DNA of 64,000 bases from Colletes latitarsis. Lineage: Eukaryota > Arthropoda > Insecta > Hymenoptera > Colletidae. Positions 1-7,528 of this stretch are shown here, one piece after another. Numbering within the stretch: position 1 is the first letter of the stretch; each line of letters opens with the position of its first letter. The stretch spans positions 186,001 through 250,000 of the forward strand of contig NC_135141.1 in NCBI RefSeq assembly GCF_051014445.1. The letters are read 5' to 3'. The notes under the pieces were generated by a model. It was not told the origin of the DNA and searched no databases. It worked only from the letters and a program-made list of their open reading frames with translations. Both the position numbers and the translations under genes were made by a program.

Positions 1-5
1 TATAT

Positions 6-23
6 CAGAATTAGTTAATTCTG
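6..23. repeat. Short perfect inverted repeat
   Basis: CAGAATTA and TAATTCTG are perfect reverse complements separated by GT. It recurs at the start of each unit in this phase. No function is evident. Confidence 0.5.
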
Positions 24-590
24 TTGTAAGATAAGTGAAAAATCAATGAAGACGAAGTTGCCAATATCAATTAAGTCAACTACTTTTGGTAATACATTTG
101 GTTAAACATTCTTTCTTATTTTTTATCTCTGAATTTCGAGATTACACAGATTAAAAAAATTTGTCTCTCTTTATTATTGTATCTATTTTTTCAGAGGGTA
201 AATAGGTTCGTCATCCCCTTCTTCATTTGGCTTATCTTCATTTTCTTTCTTTCTTTCTCTATTTGAAATTTGAAAAGTCTATCCTTCTTTTATTAACTTA
301 ACCCAGACCTAACCAGACCACAATTCATCTTTCATATATTACTTCTAAATTCTTTCTTATTAATACTTTTCTGTATTAAAAAGTAAGTAGTCTTTCATGT
401 GATGCTTATTCAACATTCTTACTACAGCTTGGTGTTGTTGTTGTTTCTTTTTTTTACCAAGAATAAAGTTATTTAAGAAGTTTATGCAGAAAATTTCACG
501 TGAAAAATTTATTTTCTTAGAAAAGTACAACGTAGAACTACTATATATGATATGTTGTTTGTTTATAAAATCATCAATAACTACGTATAA
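24..590. other. AT-rich, pyrimidine-rich spacer with simple repeats
   Basis: This stretch has long T/C-rich runs on the plus strand, a TTTC-type tract at about 241-260 and a GTT tract at about 432-446. The 85-codon minus-strand frame that ends at 360 is Asn/Ile/Lys/Phe-rich, with a Lys and Gln run produced by the simple repeats. I do not regard it as a gene. Nothing else is recognisable. Confidence 0.5.
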
Positions 591-834
591 ATATGGAATT
601 ATTCTATATTCTAACATTTTTCAATAATTGTATTAACCATATATCCAAGCTAACCAGTTTAGCCAGCATATGGACTTCTTTAACAGTTCTCCGTATTCCT
701 TCAAATAGCATGTCATTAGTGTTGTACGCACTGCATCTCATATTATACGCAATTAATGTGACTTTTATACATATTATGCAACTGTATTATATCAACAAAG
801 GGTGTAGAAACCCGTAAATAAATAAATAAATAAA
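591..834 (+). mobile_element. Possible 3' end of a non-LTR retrotransposon (LINE)
   Basis: The segment ends in a small GGG...CCC hairpin (800-813 region) followed at once by a TAAA repeat at 815-834. A 3' end with a short hairpin and a TAAA or TAA tail is common in insect LINEs of the Jockey/R1 type, so this may be a 5'-truncated LINE tail. The plus-strand frame at 593-817 (74 codons) encodes a hydrophobic Ile/Leu-rich peptide that shows no reverse transcriptase motif, so I treat it as a chance frame. The left boundary is a guess, and a simple microsatellite next to unique sequence is an equally fair reading. Confidence 0.25.
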
Positions 835-1170
835 GAAGTATTAAAAAGAGGGTAACGTGGAACTTGAAATGATTTTTTAGTTATTTTCTTTGGATATTAA
901 AGTAGATTTCATTGGATGTAAGAGTAGATGTAATTGGACAGTTAAGTATTTTTTATTATACTGTTAAAGCAATGTGTTTTAAGGGGAGGAGGTTTAAACA
1001 CCTCGCCTAACCTAACCTCGTCCGGATCTCGAGGGAAGGAACGCTGGGCAAATGGAAAATAATCGGTGCAAGTTGAATTTATTTTCGCTTAGTCGCCTTA
1101 TACGATTAAGCCGTTTATTTCTTCTTAAATTTTACTCTTAATTACAATAGATAGAAGAAAATAATTTTCT
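835..1170. other. Spacer with telomere-like pentamers
   Basis: The segment is AT-rich on its left. On its right is a G-rich run at about 981-991, a hairpin with arms GAGGT/ACCTC around TTAAAC, and two CCTAA pentamers near 1007-1016. No gene is visible. Confidence 0.45.
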
Positions 1171-1760
1171 AATTTGTTGATGGCGACTTCGTTAAAAAGT
1201 AATTATTCCGTCGGTAAAATGCGCAAGATTTCGGGGGTAAAATGATTGTAATTGACCCCCGCAACCGCAAATAATTTTTCCAAAACGATTTGAATTGAAT
1301 TTGTTTTCCCGTCGAACAACCGTTTTCACACCTTCTCGAATTTTTTTCTAGAAAGTGGGTAGGATTTCTGGGGTATGTCTAGTCACCAAAAATGATTGTA
1401 ATTGACCCCCACAGCTAACAATATTTTTTTCAGAACGATTTGAAATATTTTAATTTCGTCGAAAAATTTCACACCTTCTCGAATTTTTTTCTAGAAAGTG
1501 GGTAGGATTTCGAGGGTATGTGTCATTTGGTCACAATTACCAAAAATGATTGTAATTGACCCCCGCAACCGAAAATAATTTTTCCAAAACGATTTGAATT
1601 GAATTTTTTGTTTCTCTGTCACCTAATTAGATTTTCGGTAAGGAATTTTTTTCTCGAAAATGCGTAGGATCTCGGGGGTATGTGTAATGACCAAAAATTA
1701 TTGCAATTTACCCTCACAACCGAAAATAATTTTTTTAGAACGATTTGAAAAATTTTTTAC
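1171..1760 (-). mobile_element. Truncated relative of the 1216-bp transposon (four ~150-bp monomers)
   Basis: The sequence starts with AATTTGTTGATGG followed by a CTTCGTTAAAAAG stretch. This matches the transposon's terminal inverted repeat from its 79th base inward, so the outer 78 bases are missing. Four diverged monomers follow. Each has a conserved core of ATTGACCCCC (1251, 1401, 1556; a degenerate form near 1706), then AATAATTTTT, then AACGATTTGAA, then GAATTTTTTTCT and GGGTAGGATTT-like blocks. Spacing is about 150 to 155 bp. The same monomers occur inside 4461-5676 in reverse complement, which sets the strand given here. No transposase remnant is present. The right edge fades around 1760. 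It is either a decayed copy of the same family or a separate satellite from which the transposon was built. Confidence 0.75.
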
Positions 1761-1795
1761 CTCTTGTTTTGTAGTTGTTCCTTCCGATCCATAGG

Positions 1796-1826
1796 ATTTA
1801 AAAGATTTATGAAAAATCTTTTAAAT
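1796..1826. repeat. Perfect 12-bp hairpin
   Basis: ATTTAAAAGATT at 1796-1807 and AATCTTTTAAAT at 1815-1826 are perfect reverse complements around a 7-base loop. It lies just past the monomer fragment. It is AT-rich, so it may be a chance structure. Confidence 0.45.
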
Positions 1827-2232
1827 GTTTCATATAAATCTTGGCAAGAATTAAATTTTCTGTAAAAAAAAATTAAATAAATTTGTTCTCTGCCTTCTCT
1901 AGAAAAGAAAAAATTAAATGAGATGAAATCTTATACATTACATGCTTACTTAAATCGCATTGAAAACGAATACCACAAATGTTTCAGAATAATCTGCAAA
2001 ATGGTCTCACTCGCAAAGGGTTAATTGAGAAATAAATGTTTGGTAATTGAAAACAGGTAAGCAGGTTATTAACCAGCTGTTTTTTTCGCTAAGACAAATT
2101 GAAAACTCGGTTCTAACAAGGAAAAGTTGGAATGGTACCCGGTTTTGGGTTAGGTTTTACTTTAAGATATGTATTATTAAAGTTATTACAGGTACTATTT
2201 TCCGAAATAGAACTATATTCTATTCACCACTA
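1827..2232. other. AT-rich spacer
   Basis: Poly-A and AT-rich runs fill the left half. GGGTTAGG-like bases near 2147 resemble an insect telomere pentamer but are isolated. A TTG-started frame at 2047-2313 runs into the tRNA-like block and is not credible as a gene. Confidence 0.4.
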
Positions 2233-2329
2233 ATCAGCGTGGCCGTGAGTGATAAGGTGTTTGCCTGCAAGTTCGAGCTTCTTCTTTTGCTCTGCAGATT
2301 CGAACCCTGGTAGAAGAAATCTTTTTTTT
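2233..2329 (+). ncRNA. Degenerate tRNA-like block (type II tRNA-derived SINE head or tRNA pseudogene)
   Basis: An A-box-like TGGCCGTGAGTGATAAGG lies at 2240-2257 and a strong B box, GATTCGAACCC, at 2297-2307. The 57-base distance between them suits a Ser/Leu-type tRNA with a long variable arm. The match to a type II tRNA continues through GGTGTTTGCCTGCAA. The fold is broken: only about three of five T-stem pairs form, the A box has extra bases, and the putative acceptor arms (2233-2239 and 2311-2317) do not pair. A run of eight T at 2322-2329 would serve as a pol III terminator. This is therefore not a working tRNA, but an internal pol III promoter may remain. A tRNA-derived SINE with its tail worn away is the likeliest source. 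Confidence 0.6.
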
Positions 2330-3365
2330 ATTTTTTCAATCATATTTTCGTACAATCAAGTACACATAACATGTGACATTATATTTTTGTATGCCCTTCG
2401 AATATTTCTTTTTTTTTAAGTTGAATTTAACCAAAATTACATTTATAACATAATATGTTATTTTCAATGTACGAAGTACATGAATCTGAAAAATGATGGT
2501 ACTTTTCGTAAAAACAGTCAAAACATAAAAATTTCAAGCACCACGTGCATCTAACGAAAGTTCTGTTTTCACAGAAATTACAGAAATTATTTTCTATTTA
2601 ATGATGATGATGGTGGAATGGAATGACCGCTTCATTTACATTGATAAAATGTGAACGATTTTCGGATAGTCGTACCTCGTACTTTTTACCTTATACTTGA
2701 GGTAAAAAGGGGTATAACCGGGTAAAACAGTTTTATGACATTACCTGCTAACTCATGTTACTGTTCTGATGAAAATGAAACGCTATGTTTTGTATTCGAC
2801 TATGTCCTTTTAAAATTTTTAATCCAACCCATACTTTGTATTAAACTGGTAAACGGGATCACTTTTCTTTTGTGGTTTAAACGGTTTGGTGGTGCACGTT
2901 ATTAATTTTGATGGATCGATACAATTATTTTTTTATGCAAAGTTAAGCCAAATCAAACTAGTTAATATATATTTAGTTCGTCATAACAAATTGATAATTA
3001 TACGGTTATCTAAAAACATATCGAGGAAAATCATTATTAATTAATTTCTGCAACTATTAATTCTACTACTAAGTTTTGTTTATGTTATAAAAATAAGATA
3101 ATAACTCTTCTTATTGAAAAATCCCACAGCGTGCACGATACTGGCAAAGAGTGGATTCTCATTTTAATTTATTAATTTTCAATCTTAAACTATTGATTTT
3201 GAAAAATCGTATTAATAATATACATATGTTACGCTCACATATAAGAATAATAATAAGAAAAAAATTTCTTTTTTTTTTCAATAATTAAAATATGATCAGG
3301 GGGTTTTAAAACCCATTTATTTTCGTAAAATAAATTTTACAAAATTTCTTTTTCAAACTACTTAC
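2330..3365. other. AT-rich spacer without recognisable genes
   Basis: It holds a GATGATGATG tract near 2601-2612 and a 9-bp hairpin (CTTTTTACC at 2682-2690 with GGTAAAAAG at 2701-2709). Just right of this hairpin lies the GGGTATAACCGGGTAAA stretch that is duplicated in copy 7. The minus-strand frame at 2336-2521 is Lys/Ile/Val-rich with poly-Lys from a T-run and is not supported as a gene. Confidence 0.45.
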
Positions 3366-3598
3366 GTACTTTGCTTATGTGCGCCTACATCGTCATGTGC
3401 GTCGGAAAGTAAAAATGCCTGGGCAGTCAGTCGAGAATCTCGACTCGAGATTCCAAATCGTATGCCGTTGACGGGAGGTCGGATTTCAGTTGTTAAGAGC
3501 GAGAAGGCAAATGTGAGCCTTTCTCTCTCGACTCTCACGAGGCGGTCCGAAATTACTTCGGGCAGCGTCAGTTTGCCTTTGTCGACTTTCCGAAACAT
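3362..3598 (-). CDS. Unrecognised 78-codon frame, possible exon fragment
   Basis: The frame begins at ATG 3598 (reading leftward) and would encode a soluble peptide with balanced charge. It starts with MFRKVDKGKLTLPEV and has no membrane segment, signal peptide or Cys/His cluster. Codons are varied and GC-rich, unlike the AT-rich frames elsewhere in the unit. The last codons overlap TACGTAAGT, which contains a consensus splice donor, so this could be an internal exon whose TAA is intronic. Against this, the opposite strand is also open over most of the stretch, no clear acceptor lies upstream, and no adjoining exon is seen. Its preservation in eight copies reflects homogenisation, not selection. 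Copies 2 and 3 have Arg instead of Gly in the middle. Confidence 0.2.
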   Translation of the reverse strand: MFRKVDKGKLTLPEVISDRLVRVERERLTFAFSLLTTEIRPPVNGIRFGISSRDSRLTAQAFLLSDAHDDVGAHKQST

Positions 3599-3680
3599 TA
3601 CGAGCTCACGTACGCGTGAGAGAGCACACTATGCCTTCGGTGCACTTCTGGCACCTCTGATTTCAGACACTTCCTCTAAA
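3366..3680. other. GC- and CpG-richer island with frames open on both strands
   Basis: Base composition changes sharply here against AT-rich flanks, and CpG is frequent. The minus strand is open at 3362-3598 (78 codons from ATG, about ten more upstream), with mixed codons typical of coding sequence and a GTAAGT donor spanning its end. The plus strand is open at 3462-3731 (89 codons) and is Ser/Thr/Arg-rich. I recognise no domain in either. A 19-base palindrome, GAATCTCGACTCGAGATTC, sits at 3435-3453. The C/T site at 3454 changes Gly to Arg in the minus frame in copies 2 and 3. It could be an exon fragment captured by the array, part of an LTR or other element, or a regulatory island. Equivalent minus frames end at 11052, 18766, 26456, 34140, 41824, 49526 and 57210. 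Confidence 0.55.
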
Positions 3681-3731
3681 CCAATCAAAAAACTTTTCGA
3701 ACAAAAGTTACACAGAAATGACAACACTTGA

Positions 3732-4034
3732 CAAGAAATTGCAATAGTAGAAATTAGCAAAACAGTTTTTATTCAACAAAAAATCAAGGTCGTTTCAATT
3801 TTTTTTTAACAAAAATATATAATTTTAAATATATAATCGATTTGTTTGTTGTATCTTTGTATTCTCTTTAAAAAAAAAGTGTAAGAGGTCTTAGGTCGAA
3901 AATTGACTGGAATTCTTTAGAAGCTATGATTTTTCTTCCGAATTCCCATTCACGCGACACACTGTCTCCGCTCCGCCGCCCCCGGAGGAGGATTAAACTT
4001 CATTAAATAAACGAAATACAGTTTGAAACCCTCC
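3732..4034. other. AT-rich spacer with a short GC-rich block
   Basis: Poly-T and ATATA runs fill 3740-3880. A GC-rich block at about 3966-3990 can form a short CTCCG/CGGAG stem. No gene or known element is recognised. Confidence 0.4.
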
Positions 4035-4090
4035 TATAACACGGTAGATCGGTTCCTATAAAATGCCGTGTTGTCTGAAACCGTGTTATA
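4035..4090. repeat. 11-bp inverted repeat with CCGTGTT motifs
   Basis: TATAACACGGT at 4035-4045 is the exact reverse complement of ACCGTGTTATA at 4080-4090, and ATGCCGTGTTGT lies between them at 4063-4074. The same 12-mer recurs at 5969-5980 on the far side of the transposon. The two clusters therefore bracket 4461-5676 and may mark an older element into which the transposon inserted. Confidence 0.5.
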
Positions 4091-4253
4091 TGAGACCTAA
4101 CCCAGAGCCAGTTCACTCGAAAAGGGAGGGGAGTTATGGTCCGAAAACTTATTAAAAACGAATATTTTTTTTTAATTCAATGACAGAATTTACCACACAG
4201 TATTTGTTTAAATAAGTAATATATTTAACATAACAGGAAATAATTAAATAAAT

Positions 4254-4373
4254 ATGAATGAGCGCAAGCAGGCTGTTGCAGCTCGTAATGCAAATCAAAA
4301 CGTAACATACGAGAAACGTCGCGAGAAGGCGTCCCCAAGACGAAAGAAACAAAACCGTCAACGATGTGAATGA
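4254..4373 (+). CDS. Very basic 39-codon small frame, possible protein remnant
   Basis: The frame starts at ATG 4254 and stops at TGA 4371-4373. The peptide begins MNERKQAVAARNAN and ends in a cluster of Arg/Lys/Gln. It has no hydrophobic stretch. Its composition resembles the Arg/Ala/Asn-rich, nucleic-acid-binding-like segments seen in some insect transposon proteins, but 39 residues are too few to name a family. Codon choice (CGC, GCT, GTT, GAG, AAG) is less AT-biased than the surroundings. AT-rich, stop-filled sequence precedes it. The two longer minus-strand frames over this site (4152-4385 and 4225-4407) look like shadows. It may be a decayed exon or chance. Confidence 0.2.
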   Translation: MNERKQAVAARNANQNVTYEKRREKASPRRKKQNRQRCE

Positions 4374-4460
4374 CGCGCATCTCAACGACCCATTTTATAT
4401 CAAACACATATAGATCGCTTTCTCACATTCTACATAAGCAATTTAATTTTTCTATGTATA

Positions 4461-4575
4461 CAGGGTGTTCGACCACCCCTGGGAAAAATTTTAATGGGAG
4501 ATTCTAGAGGCCAAAATAAGACGAAAATCAAGAATACCAATTTGTTGATGGAGGCTTCGTTAAAACGTTATTAAC
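4461..4575 (+). repeat. Left terminal inverted repeat
   Basis: The first ten bases are CAGGGTGTTC, and the match to the right end fades after a TTATTAAC-like stretch. If transcribed together, the two arms would pair into a near-perfect 115-bp stem. Confidence 0.85.
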
Positions 4576-5561
4576 AATTAAATTAAAAAATTTCAAATCG
4601 TTTTGGAAAAATTATTTTCGGTTGCCAATTCGGGGGTCAAGTACAATCATTTTTTATGAATACACATATCCCCGACAATCCTACCCTCCTTCGAGAAAAA
4701 AAGTTCGGGTAGGTGGTGAAATTTCTCGGCGAAAAAAAAAATTTTTCAAATCGTTCTAAAAAAATTATTTCCGATTGCAAGGGTCGATTATAATCATTTT
4801 TTATGAATAGATATACCCCGGAAATCCTACCCAGTTTGGAGAAAAAAATTCGAGAAGGTGTGAAATTTTTCAACAAAATTAAAAAATTTTAAATCGTTCT
4901 AAAAAAATTATTTCTGATTGCAGGGACCAATTATAATAATTTTTGGTCGATAGACATACCCTCGAAATCGTAACCATTTTCGAGAAAAAAATTCCTTACC
5001 GAAAATATAATTTCAGGCGAAAAATGCTTCCCGTAAATTTTATGTTTGAATCTTTAAAACACCATAACTTCTGAACGGATTGGACGATTTTAATGTTAAA
5101 AAAGCCAAACGCCGCGTATTTTAGTGTAGAATATGTAACAATTGTAAAAATATTGGAAAGGTTGTTCCTTGGCCCCGTAATGTTAGAAAACCCCCATAAA
5201 AATGGTCCAATTTTCAACTTAGATAGCCATAACTCCTATAATAGTGAATATATTTCAATGAAACTTTTTTCTCAAGTAGAGCCCATAGGTACCTACAAAA
5301 AAGTATTAAACAACTTTTCTGTAGGACGTCAAGCGAAATTATTAAAAATCAAAAACGAATTTTTAAGAAAAATCAACAGGGGATAGGTAGGTAGGTAGGT
5401 AGGTGCCTAAATTTTGTCGGCGAAATTGAAAAGTTTCAAATCGTTCTGGAAAAATTATTTTCGGTTGCGGAGGTAAATTATAATCATTTTCGGTGAATAG
5501 ACATACTCCCGAAATCTTACCCACTTTCGAGAAAAAATTCAGTATTGGCGGAACTTTAAAC

Positions 5562-5676
5562 GTTAATAACTTTTTAACGAAGCCACCATCAACAAATTGG
5601 TATTCTTGATTTTCGTCTTATTTTGGCCTCTAGAATCTCCCATTAATATTTTTCCCAAGGGTGGCCGAACACCCTT
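5562..5676 (-). repeat. Right terminal inverted repeat
   Basis: Read on the minus strand it begins AAGGGTGTTCGGCCACCC and parallels the left arm. It abuts a TA/TATG simple repeat at 5677-5703. Confidence 0.85.
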
Positions 5677-5934
5677 ATATATATGTATGTATGTATGTAT
5701 GTATAACAGAAAACAAAAAAACAAAAAAACACAAAAAATATTATTTTAATTTAACGCAACCTTAATTTAATAAATTATAATTTCTAATAATATATTTTTT
5801 CATGTAAAGCCACTATATTTCTTTCATTGTTCTTTCGCGTCATTACTTTAAGGTAATTTAGGTTTTAAATATGTTAAGCAAAAATCATGTTATCCAGTGC
5901 TGTACAAAGTTTTATGTTTTCGCAATTTTCTTAT
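5677..5934. other. Simple repeats and AT-rich spacer
   Basis: TATG units fill about 5681-5703. Two CAAAAAAA octamers lie at 5714-5729; this tract changes length between copies (two, five or three octamers). The rest is AT-rich with no gene. Confidence 0.6.
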
Positions 5935-5985
5935 CGTGTTAGAGCGAAAGCGTGTTATAGGGGATATGATGCCGTGTTGTAGGGG
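5935..5985 (+). repeat. CGTGTT motif cluster
   Basis: CGTGTTAG, CGTGTTATAGGGG (5951-5963) and CCGTGTTGTAGGGG (5972-5985) occur in close succession, sharing ATGCCGTGTTGT with 4063-4074. They lie directly upstream of the 81-codon frame. Confidence 0.45.
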
Positions 5986-6021
5986 ACAAGCATCCCTGTA
6001 TAGGGAAATTCTCTTTTACAA

Positions 6022-6267
6022 ATGTCGACGGAATCCCGACGTAACACCTGTATCCACGAGTTGTTATTAATGAAGTTGAAGGTAGACGATCAACCAAGAT
6101 TCACACGTAACCAGTCTTCCGAATTCAAGGACACTTCAATTTGGCGACAAGCATGGGATGCTGCTCACGAAATACACGAAACTTTCGTCGTGAGAGTAGC
6201 ACGTGAAATTTACTTACATAACCTAAATCGAGCACGTACTCTACCTCACTTACGGGCACGAACGTAA
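6022..6267 (+). CDS. Unrecognised 81-codon frame followed by a splice donor
   Basis: The frame starts at ATG 6022 (TTTACAA before it) after an in-frame TAG seven codons upstream, and stops at TAA 6265-6267. The product is hydrophilic, with a likely helical middle (WRQAWDAAHEIHETF) and a basic C-terminal third rich in Arg, His and Leu. It has no signal peptide or membrane span. Codon use is balanced and distinctly less AT-rich than the flanks. Past the stop, the same frame stays open for 13 more codons up to CAAAAG/GTAAGT, a consensus 5' splice site at 6306/6307. An exon damaged by a premature stop, or a last coding exon with a 3' UTR intron, are both possible. I do not recognise the family. 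Identity among copies cannot be read as selection because the whole unit is homogenised. Confidence 0.3.
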   Translation: MSTESRRNTCIHELLLMKLKVDDQPRFTRNQSSEFKDTSIWRQAWDAAHEIHETFVVRVAREIYLHNLNRARTLPHLRART

Positions 6268-6306
6268 GGCGATTTATACAGTCGATATCGCCGATTTTTA
6301 CAAAAG

Positions 6307-6312
6307 GTAAGT
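6307..6312 (+). promoter_or_regulatory. Candidate 5' splice donor
   Basis: AAAAG/GTAAGT matches the metazoan donor consensus almost fully and lies 40 bases after the stop of the 81-codon frame. No matching acceptor could be assigned downstream, where AT-rich sequence offers many weak ones. Confidence 0.35.
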
Positions 6313-7500
6313 TTTAACATTTAAGTAAACAAAGCCTCTGTAAGTTTTATTTTCCATACTTCAAAAGTAAAAATAAATGCATGAAAAAAGAAAAAAACGT
6401 TCTTGACAAGTCCTATAAAATACTTGAGTTCAGTTTGTTCATAATTCATCGGTAAAAGAATCTAACTCTATAACAATCCGATACACAAGATATAAAGTCA
6501 GTTTCTCCTTTCATTATTAGATGCGTTGACATTATTTAATTTTATAAATTATGATGATAAGTATGATGATTTTACAGAAAGAGTTTATTTTTAATATTAA
6601 AGATTTCCTATATAAAGACAAGAAGGATATTTTTACCAATATCTATCTATCTATCTTAATATTCTTCACCCACTTGGCCCACTTACTTTAACGAGTCTGA
6701 GTAAATCATCAGTACTATCAGTACTATCATTTATTAATAAAAATAATAGTTGGATAACATAGAACTTAATATTATTAGTCACACCACTAATAAAATGAAT
6801 CTGCGATTCCATATCCAAAGATATAGTATAAGCTAGAAAATTCAGATTATTCAAGTTACTTCTGTCACTCGTCAAATTTTTTATGAAATTCTATGCTAAT
6901 TCATGCTCTTTAAAATATAATTATAATCTACTGGGACTTTTAGTTAACTTATGTTTTAATAAATCAATAATCAAAGTATCTATAATTAATATTAAAATCA
7001 AATAAGAGTAGTCGAAATAGTATTAATATTTACTATCAGTCTCTGATATTTAAATTTTATTAAATATTTTAAATCTGTTATCACCTTGTTCAAATAATTT
7101 ATTACTAGCTTTGATAAAATAGATTTTGGGATGGATTTTTTAAGAATGGAATAAAAGGAATTCAGTTGTGAATTTTTATGAGGAATAAAGGGATATTATT
7201 ATACTATCAACATGTATATCGTTCTTTAACTTGTCCATTTAGATATTTATATACTTGTATAAATATAAACCCACACTAAAATCATGTAAATATCTAAATC
7301 ATTTTTAAATCTATGATTTGGAAAATTTTAGGGACTTGGAACTTATTCATCTTTTATCTTACAGTTTTATCACACTTTAGAAGATAAAAATCATAATAAT
7401 AATAATTTAATTTATTTTGCATAAAAACAGTCCTCTTCGTGCCTTTATATTTTCATTTTCTATGACCAAAAATTCGAAATTCGTTTCATTTTTACAAAAA
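6313..7500. other. AT-rich spacer holding most inter-copy variation
   Basis: An ATCT tract lies at 6641-6656 and a short TCAGTACTA duplication near 6708-6730. Six of the ten variable sites of the array fall between 6531 and about 7405. A minus-strand frame at 6666-6875 (69 codons) carries only a synonymous difference at 6864 between copy types. It is AT-rich and not otherwise supported, so I do not call it a gene. Confidence 0.5.
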
Positions 7501-7528
7501 AAGTGATTGGGATGTCCCCCAATCACTT
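7501..7528. repeat. Perfect 11-bp hairpin
   Basis: AAGTGATTGGG at 7501-7511 pairs exactly with CCCAATCACTT at 7518-7528 around a 6-base loop, after a run of A. It is conserved in all eight full copies. It could act as an RNA structure or be a trace of a small inverted-repeat element. On the minus strand the stem is followed by a T-run, as in a terminator, but such terminators are bacterial and not expected here. Confidence 0.5.

Larger units (their letters stand above)
4461..5676 (+). mobile_element. Non-autonomous DNA transposon, 1216 bp with 115-bp terminal inverted repeats
   Basis: The left terminus (4461-4575, beginning CAGGGTGTTCG) matches the reverse complement of the right terminus (5562-5676) over 115 bases with about six mismatches. 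Both ends sit in TA-rich flanks, consistent with a TA target duplication, but the flanking simple repeat makes this uncertain. Inside are monomers of about 130-160 bp related to those at 1171-1760 (near 4590, 4745, 4880 and 5420), each with a TTCAAATCGTT block followed by AAAATTATTT. A block at about 5010-5410 interrupts them; it contains ATAACTTCTGAACGGATTGG and a TAGG microsatellite at 5384-5404. The 97-codon frame at 5093-5386 lies in this block and shows no transposase motif. The element is a MITE-like passenger that would need a transposase in trans. I do not assign a superfamily. Confidence 0.85.

Noticed and set aside
360..617. 85-codon minus-strand frame
   Set aside because: Its Asn/Ile/Lys/Phe composition and Lys and Gln runs come from AT-rich and GTT simple repeats. 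No motif is visible.
1004..1018. CCTAACCTAACC, possible TTAGG telomere repeat
   Set aside because: Only two pentamers are present. Such short motifs are scattered widely in insect DNA and do not mark a telomere.
2047..2313. 88-codon plus-strand frame
   Set aside because: It starts at TTG, which is unlikely in an animal gene, and its second half translates the tRNA-like block.
4152..4407. Two overlapping minus-strand frames of 77 and 60 codons
   Set aside because: They are in different frames over the basic plus-strand small frame and look like antisense shadows; the hydrophobic stretches come from AT-rich sequence.
4461..4480. B-box-like GTTCGACC at the left transposon end
   Set aside because: There is no A box at a suitable distance, and the match is explained by the terminal inverted repeat, which the other end also carries.
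4637..4876. 79-codon minus-strand frame
   Set aside because: It translates two of the transposon's internal monomers, giving Phe/Ser-rich internal repeats rather than a protein domain.
5093..5386. 97-codon plus-strand frame, the longest in the unit
   Set aside because: It lies wholly in the non-coding interior of the transposon, shows no transposase or other motif, and its right end runs into the TAGG microsatellite. The overlapping minus frame at 4996-5217 is equally open, which suggests chance.
6666..6875. 69-codon minus-strand frame with a synonymous difference between copy types
   Set aside because: One silent change is no evidence of selection. The sequence is AT-rich, contains a short duplicated STD motif from a repeat, and lacks splice or domain support.
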